A stretch of 64,000 nucleotides of DNA from Panopea generosa (Eukaryota > Mollusca > Bivalvia > Adapedonta > Hiatellidae), in NCBI GenBank assembly GCA_029582155.1, contig CM055899.1:57198529-57262528 (forward strand). Reading direction: 5' to 3'. A program made the position numbers and the translations under genes. Below the pieces are notes generated by a model, which was not told the DNA's origin, ran no database searches, and saw nothing but the letters and a program-made list of their open reading frames with translations. Positions 1-11,480 of this stretch are shown here, piece after piece; the first letter of the stretch is position 1, and each line of letters begins with the position of its first letter.

Positions 1-600
1 TCCAGTATTGACTAAAGTAATAAACTGATACTCGAGTAACAGTAAAAATATCGACTACACCCAAAGACAATTAATTGATATAAGCATCATGGCATAAACT
101 GAAGATTTGTTTACTCTGCGTAAAGGAGCAAATATTTTCAAATTATCATTTTGCTGATATTAGAGAACTTCACCGTCAGTTAATTTTCTACCAAGTAAGT
201 TTCACTTGTTAAATGTATAAAATCGAAGTTCTAGATAAAGACAGGACTGCCGACGCAAATGTTTTTCAGACGGAATTCCTTGTTTCTATTTATAGCAACA
301 ATCCATTTGTTCGGAAAATTCATTTCAACAACAGGCGACATTTATGTACAACATTAAAAGCGTTTGTAAAACACATATTTTTTTTTATAAAAAACTAATG
401 AAACGCTGAAATATTCAAAATATATAATTATCTACAAGATTTTAGACAGATAAACATCTTTTTAATTACAATAGAGCTATACGATACCATCCCCTCCACC
501 CAACCCATCCTATTTTTCTTCGAGTTTGAATGTCGGATTGCAGCACTGTTCCATGAATGACTCTTTAGATATACTAAACAGAAGATATCATGTTTAAGTT
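1..600. other. AT-rich sequence, no gene seen
   Basis: I see no coding signal, tRNA or tandem repeat. The one short open frame (213-398) has no recognisable motif and ends in a poly-T stretch, so I treat it as chance. Confidence 0.5.
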
Positions 601-601
601 G

Positions 602-1057
602 TTATATCTCTAGCTTAACACATACCCAGTTCACCACTGCCTGTGCCACCAGTAATTCCAAAATAGGAGGCTGTCTCTTCAAAGACGTCAATAATTCTGG
701 CATGTTGTTCAGATAGAATACTCTTCTTTGGACCACACCAGTCTTTCTCATCTTCATTGTGTCCTCTATATGTGCTTCCTTTGCCTCCCTCTTCAAATTT
801 TGCCACTTGCTCGAACATTCTGCAGAAGTTCTGGGGAAAACTCAAACAGCAGAAACCTCGACAGCTATAGCTTCCTTGAGTTCGTTCTTGTGCTTGTTGG
901 TCACAGTAGAGGAGAATTTTGTTGATAGCAGATCAAGGTTTTATTTCATTGTCACTATTTCCTCTAACCTAAGAACTTCATCTCTGTTCCAGTTTGAAGA
1001 TCTTTTTCTTCTTTGAGAAGATGATGCAGCAGATGTAGTAGATAATAACTCGGCCAT
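602..1057 (-). pseudogene. Myb/SANT-like DNA-binding domain pseudogene
   Basis: Reading the minus strand from an ATG at 1057 gives a serine/arginine-rich start and then the helix pattern NWNRDEVLRLEEIV. This is followed by FSSTVTNKHKNELKEAI and CSSKWQNLKREAKEA, then a KTG(G)GP-like turn and an acidic, isoleucine-rich tail. The order (W-rich helix 1, 'VTNK-K' helix 2, 'KW-NLK-EAK' helix 3, 'KTGGGP' linker) is that of the Myb/SANT-like domain found in NAIF1-type proteins and in the Myb-like partner proteins of Harbinger transposons. It is broken by two in-frame stops (after EIVTMK and after VEVSAV) and by a frame change near position 733, where the match passes from the 602 frame to the 615 frame. 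I infer a decayed transposon-derived or processed copy. No Harbinger transposase or TIR was found beside it. Confidence 0.6.
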
Positions 1058-1206
1058 TGTTGTTGAAGGAATTGAGATATAATTGCAATATATTCTAGAA
1101 TGTGCAAAGTTACATAATTAAACGATACTAAAGTTAAAAAAAAACAACAAATAAAAAAAAACAAAAAAAACACCAACACGTAAAAACCGTTAGTTAAAAT
1201 TTAATA

Positions 1207-1238
1207 CCGACGTTTCGGCATATCGCCTTAATCATAGT
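1207..1238 (-). ncRNA. Degenerate hammerhead ribozyme-like motif of a Penelope-like element
   Basis: On the minus strand the sequence reads TGATTAAGGC, loop GATAT, then GCCGAAACGTC. This fits the layout CTGANGA - stem II - GAAA - cleavage-side GTC seen in hammerhead motifs of Penelope-like retroelements. Stem II is GGC/GCC with a GATAT loop, and GAAAC-GTC is intact. The CTGATGA box has two changes (ATGATTA), so it is probably inactive. It lies about 230 bp downstream of the GIY-YIG remnant on the same strand, where such elements carry it, and next to a GTGACTTCCTG-type stretch. Ribozyme identity is inferred from pattern and position. Confidence 0.5.
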
Positions 1239-1464
1239 ACAATAAATATATAAACACAGGAAGTCACGTCACATAACGTGACGTTAAAATAGCGGGAAAA
1301 ATAAATGAACCGCGCCGCTCGAAATTCGACTCAAAGAATTATTCATCATTTAGAATATTGTCGCAAACACAAGTACATGAAATATCGGATCGAAACGATA
1401 CTTAAATTCCTATAATTAGTAGTAAAAAAGAGAAATAGGAACAAACGATAGTACATATAACTGT

Positions 1465-1752
1465 TCAATGAAAGCATCTGTACATATCATATAGCTGTTT
1501 TGCATTTAGTCCAAATGGAAACAATGTTTGTAATTTGGGAATCCAATAAGTTTCCTTACACAAACGATCAAAGTAATTACTAACAGTGTCGAATGGCATC
1601 AATGAAAAATCTTCTATTGAATGAGCATCGGTGTTAAAATGCGTTGCGACATTAAATAAAAACTTTGGATCTGAGAAACGTCTTATATCAAAATGGTGAC
1701 TATTCATACGTTTTGATACATTTTGATTCGTTTGTCCAACACACTGTACTTT
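1465..1752 (-). pseudogene. Penelope-like element, C-terminal GIY-YIG endonuclease fragment (copy 1)
   Basis: Minus-strand frame, open from an upstream TAA at 1753 to the stop at 1465. It begins KVQCVGQTNQNVSKRMNSH, which is the 'YVGqT...l..R.N.H' core of a GIY-YIG nuclease, then VATHFNTDAHSIEDFS and later ETYWIPKLQTLFPFGLN. The pattern HFN-(H)-S-ED-F followed by W-I-KLQT-P-GLN is typical of the last ~90 residues of the reverse transcriptase/GIY-YIG protein of Penelope-like retroelements. The reverse transcriptase part is missing, so this is a 5'-truncated tail. The hammerhead-like motif at 1207-1238 supports the element's orientation. A second copy lies about 1.29 kb away. The clean frame suggests limited decay, but the fragment cannot act alone. 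Confidence 0.6.
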
Positions 1753-1762
1753 TTAATTAAAC

Positions 1763-1945
1763 GATGACATTTACATTTAACGCTAGCGTTAAATTGTGAC
1801 AGAAAGACTGAACGTTGGAATTATATTTGAACGACAGCGTTAAATTATTTTGAACGACACCTTTTTAAGCAAGCGTTAACTTACGCTAGGTTAAGGAATT
1901 TGACCTAGCGTTAAAGTTAACGCTTCTTTGAACAACCGGTCCCTG
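1763..1945. repeat. Palindrome-rich block with repeated GTTAACGCT / AACGCTAGCGTT motifs
   Basis: Short inverted motifs (AACGCTAGCGTT, GCGTTAACTTACGCTAGG, GTTAACGC) are packed in ~180 bp, ending in ACCGGTCCCTGA. The same block lies in copy 2 at about 3058-3250 with a 17-bp difference (extra AGCTTAACATATCGTTA). It looks like a transposon end or MITE, but I could not define both ends. Confidence 0.4.
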
Positions 1946-2581
1946 ATATGTTGTTATTATTAAATTCAATGTATTGTCGTTTATTCCAGATCCACAATAG
2001 CGTACTGTATATATAACTGACACATGCTTGATACACTAAAATATGTGTTTAGTACACCAATCTCCACCTTTCATGATACAATTTCAATTCAACGTAAGTT
2101 CTCCAATTTCGAGCTCAATTCATTATGTGATGTTTATGTAAATACAAAACAAGTCTTACCAGAAATCGTTCTCCGCCACTCATCTGAAAAGTAAATACAA
2201 TTCAATCGTAAAACAGTGCCGTGTCATAAAAAAATATATACAAAACAATTTCAATACTAAATATATGTTGCTTTGGCGAAACGCATTTGCAATATATTTC
2301 TTTTTAGAGTTGTGTGACATTGAACTTTAAGCTACATATAATGGTGTTGTGCATAACATGTTGATATTTTGTTGTTATAAACTGTAACGATATTGAAATT
2401 CCAATATGCAACTGCTGTTAAAGACAGGACACAATCATAGGAAAGTATAGCAGTGCGAAGTATTCTTCCGGAGTTAGTACTAAGTATAAACATATTTGTA
2501 TTTATATTGATGGTTTGAATTACAACATTTATAAACCTGGAAATATCTTTCTAAATATTCCAATATTTGTGCATATCTGCA

Positions 2582-3965
2582 TTTGACTCAAAAAATTATT
2601 CATCCAGGAGCCAAACACGCAACAAGACGCGGCTCATATAGAATATTGTCGCAAACACAAGTACATGAAATATCGGATCGAAACGATACTTAAATTCCTA
2701 TAAATAGTAGTATAAAAGAGAAATAGGAACAAACGATAGTACAAATAAATGTTCAATGAAAGCATCTGTACATATCATATAGCTGTTTTGCATTTAGTCC
2801 AAGTGGATACCATGTTTGTAATTTGTGAATCCAATAAGTTTCCTTACACAAACGATCAAAGTTATTACTAACAGTGTCGAATGGCATGAATGAAAAATCT
2901 TCTGTTGAATAAGCATCGGTGTTAAAATGCGTTGCGACATTATATGAAAACGTTGGATCTGAGAAACTTCTTTTATCAAAACGGTGACTATTCATACGTT
3001 TTGATACATTTTGATTCGTTTGTCCAACACACTGTGATTTTTATTTAAACGACGACATTTACACTTAACGCTAGCGTTAAATTGTGAAAGTCAGACTTAA
3101 CGTTGGAATTAAATTTTAACGACAGCGTTAAATTATTTTGAACAACACTTTTTTAAGCAAGCGTTAACTTACGCTAGGTTAAGGAATTTGACCTAGCGTT
3201 AGCTTAACATATCGTTAAAGTTAACGCTTCTTTAAATAACCGGCCCCTGATATGTTGTTGTTATTAAATTCAATGTATTGTCGTTTATTCCAGATCCACA
3301 ATAGCGTACTGTATATATAACTGACACATTCTTGATGCACTAAAATATGTGTTTAGTACACCAATCTCCATCTTTCATGATACAATTTCAATTCAACGTT
3401 ACTTTTCCAATTTCGAGCTCAATTCATTATATGATGTTTATGTCAATACAAAACAAGTCTTACCATTAAACTTTACCACCGCACGAACTGAAAAGTAAAT
3501 ACAATTCAATCGTAAAACAGTGCCGTGTCATATAAAAATATATATATAGCAATTTCAATACTTAATATATGTTGCTTTGGCGAAACGCATTTGCAATATA
3601 TTTCTTTTTGAAGTTTGTGTGACATTGAACTTTAAGCTACGGATAATGGTGTTGTGCATACCATGTTGATATTTTGTTGTAATAAACTGTAACGTTATAT
3701 TGAAATTGCTATATGCAACTGCTGTTAAAGACAGGACACAGTCATAGGAAAGTACGGACTAACTTACAAATGGCAATGCGATTTTCCAACCAACATAAAA
3801 TAGATCAATGTGATGAACATAGCACATTGGTTTACTGCTTTTAGCAGTTCGAAGTATTCTTCCGGAGTTAGAACTAAGTATAAACATATTTGTATTTCTA
3901 TTGATGGTTTGAATTACAACATTTACAGACCTCGAAATATCGTTCTTAATATTCCAATATTGATA
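2582..3965. repeat. Tandem segmental duplication, copy 2
   Basis: Direct copy of 1326-2575, about 90% identical by eye in the parts compared. It holds an extra segment near 3762-3848 and an extra stretch near 2600-2640 (CAGGAGCCAAACACGCAAC...). Confidence 0.8.
2753..3040 (-). pseudogene. Penelope-like element, C-terminal GIY-YIG endonuclease fragment (copy 2)
   Basis: Same protein tail as copy 1 (CVGQTNQNVSKRMNSH..., VATHFNTDAYSTEDFS..., YWIHKLQTWYPLGLN). It differs at about a dozen of 80 residues but stays open to the same stop. Shared frame and shared flanks show that it arose by duplication of the whole segment, not by a second insertion. It has no hammerhead-like motif downstream, because the duplicated segment starts inside the element. 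Confidence 0.6.
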
Positions 3966-4169
3966 TATTTTTCACTGTGTTTCTTACTAGCCCAAATACG
4001 TACTGCTAACATTAAACGAAAAGCTCGACATAACTACATGTATTCACAATACAGGACGATATTATTAAAATTGCAATATCTTGATTTTTTGTTATATAGA
4101 ATTATCAAACCGATAAATGCTATATTGATGCAGGAAGCATACTTTCCGTATGAACAATCAAATTTAATG

Positions 4170-4330
4170 CACACTTTTCTGTTATATAAAACATGAATTT
4201 AAATACACTAAGAACGTTCAGATATATTTTCCGCACGATTTTTAACGACAATATTAATGGACCTGGACATATATCTATACAGTAAGGATCCCAATATTTA
4301 CAGACAAGAGAGATACACCAGCCATACATG
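4170..4330. repeat. Outer inverted-repeat block, left side
   Basis: CACTAAGAACGTTCAGATAT through GGATCCCAATATTTA matches the reverse complement of about 16300-16440. The pair is symmetric about ~10.3 kb, the same centre as the large inverted repeat, so the symmetry reaches beyond its main arms. Confidence 0.7.
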
Positions 4331-5066
4331 TAAAGAAGTATAATATAATGCAATATGACAGATACATTTTTTATTAATTTCAATACATTTAGATCAGTAT
4401 AACTTGTATCCAATGACATTAGGCATGTTTTTTTCTACATTTGTTTAGGTAAATATACTATTTTGCTGATATCATTATACAAATAATCACAGCTGTTTTG
4501 GTATAATTAGCTGAGTATCCTAAAATTACATGTATGTTAACAAATTTCAATGACAAAAATACGCAAAAGTATTTGTAAACTTGACCAGAATGTTTGTATA
4601 TAAACTCATTTCCAATATAAATGGTTCACGGTTTCTGTATCCATGACACATAAATCAGATTTCTTGTAACTATTCTCACTATATATTTATATTGAAAATT
4701 GCATTGTTTAGTGAAAATTATACATATTAATGCTATACTATATAACTATATTTCCAGTCAATAATTGCATCTTGAAAGTTTTTTTTCCAATTGGTGTTGT
4801 TGTGTCTTTATGTAGATAGGTTTCTTAATATGAAGTTGATAATTGTATAACTTAGATTTAAAGTGTTTGGCAATACACGATATAAGTGATAAATACTTGA
4901 GAAAAGCTGTTCTTTTTATATCATATAAGTATGAAAAGTAGTCAAAAGCGTAAAACGTTTTCAATGTAAAATCATATATATGTTCAAAATATTTTACCCC
5001 TTTGTCAAAACCTACCTTTATAAAACCTATTTTGTTATTTTATTGTTCCAAATAACACATTAAGAT
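4331..5066. other. AT-rich sequence between outer and main inverted-repeat blocks, no gene seen
   Basis: No motif, tandem repeat or RNA gene was recognised. It has no clear inverted partner on the right side, where 15515-16300 holds different sequence. Confidence 0.4.
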
Positions 5067-5754
5067 ATATTTCTTTCCACACACCTGTGCTATTGTTCAT
5101 TATTCACTTGATCTAACTTGCTTTAAGAGAAAATATGATTTTTTCTATATCCAGCATTTTAAGTCCCCTTTCCTCAAATTGTTATATCAGTGTAGATAGT
5201 TTCTTATAAGCTCAGGTACGTCCTGGGAACATTCAACGACAATCACGACTCTATTACTCTATTACAGATGTGTTCAATACAGAAAGATGATTGTGCTATA
5301 TTTACCGATTGATTTCATTCTTGCTCTCTTCATTGAAGATTGAAGATGGGGCTGACAAACACACGAACATATTATCGACAATTCTTGAACCCCAAATTGT
5401 TGCTGAATCTGACCACAAAAGGCCTTTTTATAAAAACATTTATTTTCAATTCAGCCAACAGTAACAATGTCATTGTTATTGAGCTCACAAGCAATCCCAA
5501 GCTTCAATTTCACACAAAGAACATGTCAACATATTCAAGTGAGAAAATCAAGTTTACCATATTTAACAATGTACACACAATTTGTTATCATTGACCATCT
5601 CAGTGATTTAATAATTATGCACAAAAGAGAAACAATGTTCCACATAAACATGTACTTTTATATAAAATATGAGAATTTGTATACATCTGTTTACATCGAA
5701 ACTGCAAGAGAAAGCAAATTTATCTGTCGTAGACAAGCACTACATGCAAGATAA

Positions 5755-8420
5755 AAGCGTGTTTTGTACCTAAATTACACAAGACAAGAAACAACTACAT
5801 GAGAACCACACATTTGGTTCCTCAATTACATAATCAAAGCACAAACGGAATTAGAAACAGACGTTTGGTACCTACATTACATAACACAAGCTCAAACTGA
5901 AAACTAAGAACACATTTGGTACCTAAGTAACACAATCACAGCATAAACGACATGAGGACAACACGTTAAGTACGTAAATTTAAATGGGCAAGTATTAACG
6001 GCCTAAATTACGGTAGACACCCACTAATTGCATGATTAGCACACATTTGGTACGTAAAATACACAAGACAGACACCAACGACATGAAAATCACACGATTC
6101 GTGCTTTTATTACATAAATCAAGCACCAAGTACATGATAAGCACACGTTTGGTTTCTAAATTACATGAGACAATCACCAACTGCAAGTTATGGACACTCA
6201 TCAATGTCATGTCAATGTCATGGTACCTTTATTACATAAGACATGCGCTATCTACATGATAAGCACGTGTTTGATTCTTAAATTACAAAAGACAAGAACC
6301 AACTACTTGAAAACCACACATTTGGTACAAAAAATGCTCAACAAAAGTACCACACGTTTGATACCTACATTACATAAGACAAGCACAATCTGCATGCTTA
6401 GCACACGTTTGGAACATAAAATAAACAAGACAGGCATCAACGGCGTTGAGATCTACACGTTTGGTACCTATACTACATGAGATAATCACCAACTGCACGT
6501 TAGGCACACGCATCAATGACATGATAATCAAACGTTTTGTACTTTTATTACATAAGACAAGCGCAATCTGCATGATAGGCACGTGTTTTGTACTTAAATT
6601 ACACAGGGGAATAACAAACTATTTGATAACTACACATTTGGTACCTAAACTACACAAAAAAGCACCAACTGAATGAGATCCACACGTTTGGTACCTATAC
6701 TACATGAGACAATCACCAACAGCATGATATGCACACGCATCAATGACATGATAATCAAACGTTTGGTACTTATATTACATAAGACAAGCGCAATGTGCAT
6801 GATAAGCACGTGTTTGGTACTTAAATTACACAAGAGAATAACCTACTATTTGATAACTTCACAATTGGTACCTAAACTACACAATAAAAGCACCAACTGA
6901 ATGAGACCTACACGTTTGGTATCTACATTAATAAGACAAGCACAACTTGCATGATAAGCACACGTTTGGTACCTAAAATACACAAATAATTTGCAAACGG
7001 AAAGAGAACCACACGTTAAGTACGTAAATTACACACGACAAGCACCAACGGCATGAGAACAACGCGTTTGGTACCTAAATTACACAGGACAAGCACTAAC
7101 GACATGAGATCCACACGTTTGGTACCTAAAATACACGAGACAATCACCAACTGCATGATATGCACACGCATCAACGACATGGTATGATAAGTACATGGTT
7201 GGTACTTAAGATAAAAAAAACAGACACTAACAGCGTAAGATCCACACTTTTGGTACCTAAATTACTGTAGGCAATTACCAACTACATTATATGCACGCGT
7301 TTGGAACATAAATTACGCAATTAAAGCACCAACACCATGAAAATATCACGTTTGGTATCTTAATTACTTAAGACAAGCGCTACTTGCATGATAAGCACGT
7401 GTTTTGTATTTAAATTACACAAAAAAGGGCTAACTGCTTGAGAGATACATATTTGGTACATAAATTACAAAATAAAAGCACCAATTGCTTTAGAACTACA
7501 CATCTGGTACCTAAATTACATACAGACATGAGAATCACAGGTTTAGTACGTAAAATACACACAACAAGCACCATTGGCATGAGAAACACGCGTTAGTACC
7601 TCATTTGCACTAAACAAGCACCAACTGCATGATAAGCACACGTTTGGTACCTAAAATACACAATAAAAGCACCGACAACATGAGAACCACGAATTTAGTA
7701 CTTAAATTACAAATGACAAGTGCAACCTGCATGACAAGCACGTGTTTGGTACATAAATTACACAAGACTAGCACCAACTGCAGGAGAAGCACACGTTTGC
7801 TGACTAATATACACATCTTTTTGGTGCCTAAATTACACGATTAACGCACCAACAGCATGATAACCACATGTTCGGTAACCACAGTTTGGTACATGTATCT
7901 AAATTACACAAGACAAGTACCAACTGTATGATTTGCACACGATTGGTAGCTAAATTACACACTTAAAGAACCAACAACATTAAAACCACCCGTTTGGTAT
8001 TTAAATTATAAAAGACAAGCACTAGCGTCATTCTATGCACACGATTGGTACCTAGATGACACAATTGATGACACGTAATTTATCAAATGAGAAAATACGA
8101 TATTGCTACCTGCATGATAAGCGCATTTTTTGGAACTTAAAGTATACAATTATAAAATACCAACGCTATCAGATCCACACGTTCTATAGCTAAGTTGAAC
8201 AAGACAATCCTTAACTGGATGATAAGCACGTGTATGGTACTTAAATTACACAAGACGTGCAACAACCGCAAAAGAGAACCGCATGTTTAATACCTTAAAT
8301 ACCCCAAAACAGGCACCAACAACATGAGAACCACACGTTTGATATCTAAATTATACAAGACAAGCACCAGCGTCATTCTATGCACTCGATTGGTACCTAG
8401 ATGACACAGTTGATGACACG
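5755..8420 (+). repeat. ~51-bp satellite array, left arm
   Basis: About fifty degenerate units. Each has the landmarks GGTACCTAAATTACACAAGA, CAAGCACCAAC, GCATGA and CACACGTTT. GGTACC (KpnI site) recurs roughly every unit. Units of ~51 bp are 17 codons long, which explains the short open frames rich in 'TRLVPKLH' on one strand and 'LVLCNLGTKRV' on the other; I do not regard these as genes. Confidence 0.85.
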
Positions 8421-9114
8421 TAATTTATCAAATGAGAAAAACGATATTAAATATCATGATTTCAAGCGTCTCCTAAATATTATGGGCGCCGCAATTTTAT
8501 AGCTATTTTTTTATGTTCGAGGTTTTCGGTGATGTCATAGAAACACTTCTGTTCCAGTTCTGGTGGAAATTTTATTGTGTCATTAGTGACTGCTCTCTAC
8601 TGAAACTCTTATGTATATACACTAATTAAGGTAAAGAGTTTATAGATAGATATACAGTGCATAAGTGAACATCGAAGGAAGACAATTAAACGCAAACTCG
8701 ATTCTTAATTGAAGGACTTAACCCATAACATTGTTTTTTTCAGCGGAATAAGTGGGTGGAGTAATGCGATATGTTTTGTGGGCAGCGTTGTGTTTAGTTT
8801 TCCTAATATGTGATTTCACAATGCCTCATATCAAGCTCCTGGTGACGTCACGCGCAAAACGTCTATATTCTTTGGGGGCAGAACTTAAGATTGAAGAATG
8901 AAGCGTACCAATGCGTTGGCGTTACTCTTCCAAAATATCGCGAAATTAATAAAGCAAACTTTCACAATGTTTTATTAATTGCATGCTGATTAAACAGGTG
9001 CGATAATCCAATAAACAATAAAAAGAAAAGGTTAATGCAAAGACTTAGGTGTGAAAACGACATGGTATCTAATATTTATTATCAAAATACAAATAAAAGC
9101 CATTTAATTGTGAC

Positions 9115-9422
9115 AGGCCTGATTGGCTCAGTCAGTTGCGTGTCTGACTATCAATCCAGGTGTCGCAAGTTCGAATCCCCACCCGGCTACAGTATCTGTG
9201 ATGATTGACATACAACACTGTGTTTCATTATCATTTGTCTCTTACCGCTGATGTAAGTGAGAAAGTTATCAGTCACTTGCGAATATGGGGTGTGATCGAG
9301 TACTGGTTAACTTTTCAGGATCCCAGGAAACAGTGGTTAAGTTAACTGAACATCTGTATTACAGTTAGCCCTCGATGGTAAAAAAATGTCGCTAAATATT
9401 CAGTCAACCATTAATTGTTAAT
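9115..9422 (+). mobile_element. tRNA-headed SINE, copy in left arm
   Basis: The head has a box-A-like TGGCTCAGTCAGTTG and, about 45 bp later, a box-B-like GTTCGAATCCCC. The 3' acceptor side ACCCGGC does not pair cleanly with the 5' side, so this is not a working tRNA. The body contains GTGTGATCGAGTACTGGTTAA and the tail CGCTAAATATTCAGTCAACC, a mollusc SINE-like 3' end. The mirror copy is at about 11160-11480. Confidence 0.6.
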
Positions 9423-9671
9423 AAACTCATTTTGATTAATTTTATAATCAATAGGCAATTTAGTTAATTGATATTTGGTTTTTCACAGTCAGCTAGGTCA
9501 TTATTCGTGAAAAGACAATGAACTACCTCTACTTCGTAACGAAAACAGATTGATGCTAATTAGGGTGCAATATACATATTGTGGCAGGGTATTTCTCATT
9601 ACCACATGTGTGAATGTGGTGTTGGTGAATTATAAAAACTCAGCAGGGTGCCAGTAGCTGGACAGTAACAT

Positions 9672-10641
9672 GTTGTTTATCGAGTAAGAAAATCTAGTGT
9701 CGCATATGAAAATATAATGTCAAACAAGGAAATTGAATGTTGTGTAAGGCAGTTGATTATATATAGATTAGAAAATCTAGTACCCAGTAAGAAAGAACTA
9801 TAATCGAGTGAGGATGTTGTATATCGAGAGGGAAAATCTAGTATCGCGTATGACAATATAGTGCCAAATAAGGAGATTTACTGTTGTGTAAGGCAGTTAA
9901 TTATACATAAATTAGAAAATCTAGTACCCAGTAAGAAAAAACTATAGTCGAGTTAGGATTTGTTTGGTGAGTGCTAAAATCTAGTTTTGCGTATGAAAAT
10001 ATAGTGTCATATAAGGAAAGTGAACGTCGTGTAATGATATTCAGTAAATATAGATTAGAAAATCTAGTGCCCAATAAGAAAAATCTATAGTTGATGATTG
10101 AATTTTACAATAGTAAAATGACCCTTAGCTTAATAAAGATAACAAAAGAAGTTTTTTGCGGTCAATGTTGATGTAGATCCAGGCGAGCCTGCACATTCAT
10201 GCTGTTCTATCAGGGTATATACTGTTTGCTACTCAGTCATTAAATTATCAAAAAACAATATTTAGACCAGGAATTGAATTTAAGGGAAAATAGTCTGTTA
10301 CATATATTTACTTGTATAAGACAGAATAAGATATATTTTTATATATCTTTTCTTATCGTGTTTAGCTTGTGCAGCCATTGTTGCACACTGAGAAATGACT
10401 GATAAAATTTGGATTTCATACCCTTTGTAGTAAAATTAGATGAAGCATGGATAAGTTTGTTTTGTTGTTGTACATAACTGACACTGTCTTTCGATTATTC
10501 AAATTGTGTTACTATCCAATTTGATATATGATGATTATCTCTTCTACCAGTTCCCTGAACATATATGAATATTTCTCCTTAATAATTTATAGGTAGTGTC
10601 ATATGGAATATAATGTCTACAAGCATATTGCACAAAGTGTA
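9672..10641. other. Spacer between the arms
   Basis: Unique to the centre. The first ~420 bp are a ~155-bp tandem repeat (see 9675-10100). Positions 10140-10260 contain GTAGATCCAGGCGAGCCTGC, a dispersed-repeat style familiar from bivalves. The rest is AT-rich with no open frame of note and no transposase. Confidence 0.6.
9675..10100 (+). repeat. ~155-bp tandem repeat, about 2.7 units
   Basis: Each unit carries GAAAATCTAGT (twice), a GCGTATGAAAATATAGTG-like block, AAGGCAGTTGATTATA and CCCAGTAAGAAA. Units start near 9683, 9831 and 9985 and drift in sequence. Confidence 0.7.
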
Positions 10642-11159
10642 TGTTACTGTCCAGCTACTGGCACCCTTCTGAGCTTTCATAATTTACCAACACCACATTC
10701 ACACCATGTGGTTATGAGAAATGCCCTGCCACAGTATGTATATTGAACCTTAATTATCATAAATCACCCTAGTTTTATGAACAAAGGGTTGATGACAGGA
10801 TGTAATATCACGAAGAATTATAGCTTATTACTAATTTAAACATTTTCAGTTAATTACGGGTTCAATATCAATGCAAACTTACAATAAAAAATGATGTGAT
10901 ATGATTTTATGTATTTTTATGACAAATTGTATACCAGTACACTATTTTAACAGTAAAAACAAAACGCTGCTGTTGAATAACATACAATAACAAAGCATAA
11001 GAAGGAAAAAAACATACAGTTTCATATATTTATGAATAAATAAAGGAACAAAGGTTTTAATTTATCTTTTTTTCATTACGAAGAAGAGGTAGTTCCAATG
11101 TCTTTTTAAGAATAATGACTGACTGTGAAAAGCCATATATCAATAAACTAAATTGCCTA

Positions 11160-11480
11160 TTGATTATTAAATTAATAGAAATGAGTTTATGAACAATTAA
11201 TAGTTGACTGAATATTTAGCGTCATATTTTGCCATCGATGGCTAACTGTAATACAGATGTTCAGTTCTGGGATCCTGAAAAGTTAACCATTACTCGATCA
11301 CACCCCAAATCCGCAAGTGACTGATAAATTTCTCACTTGGATCAGTGGTGAGATACAAATGATAATGAGACACAGTGTTGTATGTCAATCATCACAGAGA
11401 CTGTTGCCGGGTGGGGATTCGAACTCGCGACACCTTGATAATATAGTCCGACACGTAACTGACTGAGCCAATCGGCTTGT
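11160..11480 (-). mobile_element. tRNA-headed SINE, mirror copy in right arm
   Basis: The minus strand reads TGGCTCAGTCAGTTACG then GAGTTCGAATCCCCACCC, followed by the same body and tail as the left copy. Its mirrored place shows that the SINE was present before the arms were copied from one another. Confidence 0.6.

Larger units (their letters stand above)
1326..2575. repeat. Tandem segmental duplication, copy 1
   Basis: Matches 2582-3965 in direct orientation with a period of about 1.29 kb (for example TCGCAAACACAAGTACATG at ~1360 and ~2648). It carries the GIY-YIG tail, a stretch of AACGCTAGCGTT-type palindromes near 1765-1945, and a shared end (GAAGTATTCTTCCGGAGTTA). Copy 1 lacks the ~87-bp segment found near 3762-3848 in copy 2. 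Confidence 0.8.
5067..9671 (+). repeat. Left arm of the giant inverted repeat
   Basis: About 4.6 kb. Relative to the right arm it has an extra segment at about 8756-8928, between AATAAGTGG and CGTTACTCTTCCAAAATAT. That segment contains a perfect TGACGTCA palindrome. It is either an insertion here or a deletion on the right. Confidence 0.8.

Noticed and set aside
5755..8420. Short repeated 'TRLVPKLHKTSTN' frames
   Set aside because: Products of the ~51-bp satellite unit (17 codons); equivalent frames appear on the other strand and in the mirror array.
9115..9190. Functional tRNA gene
   Set aside because: Good A and B boxes but the acceptor stem does not pair and a SINE body follows.
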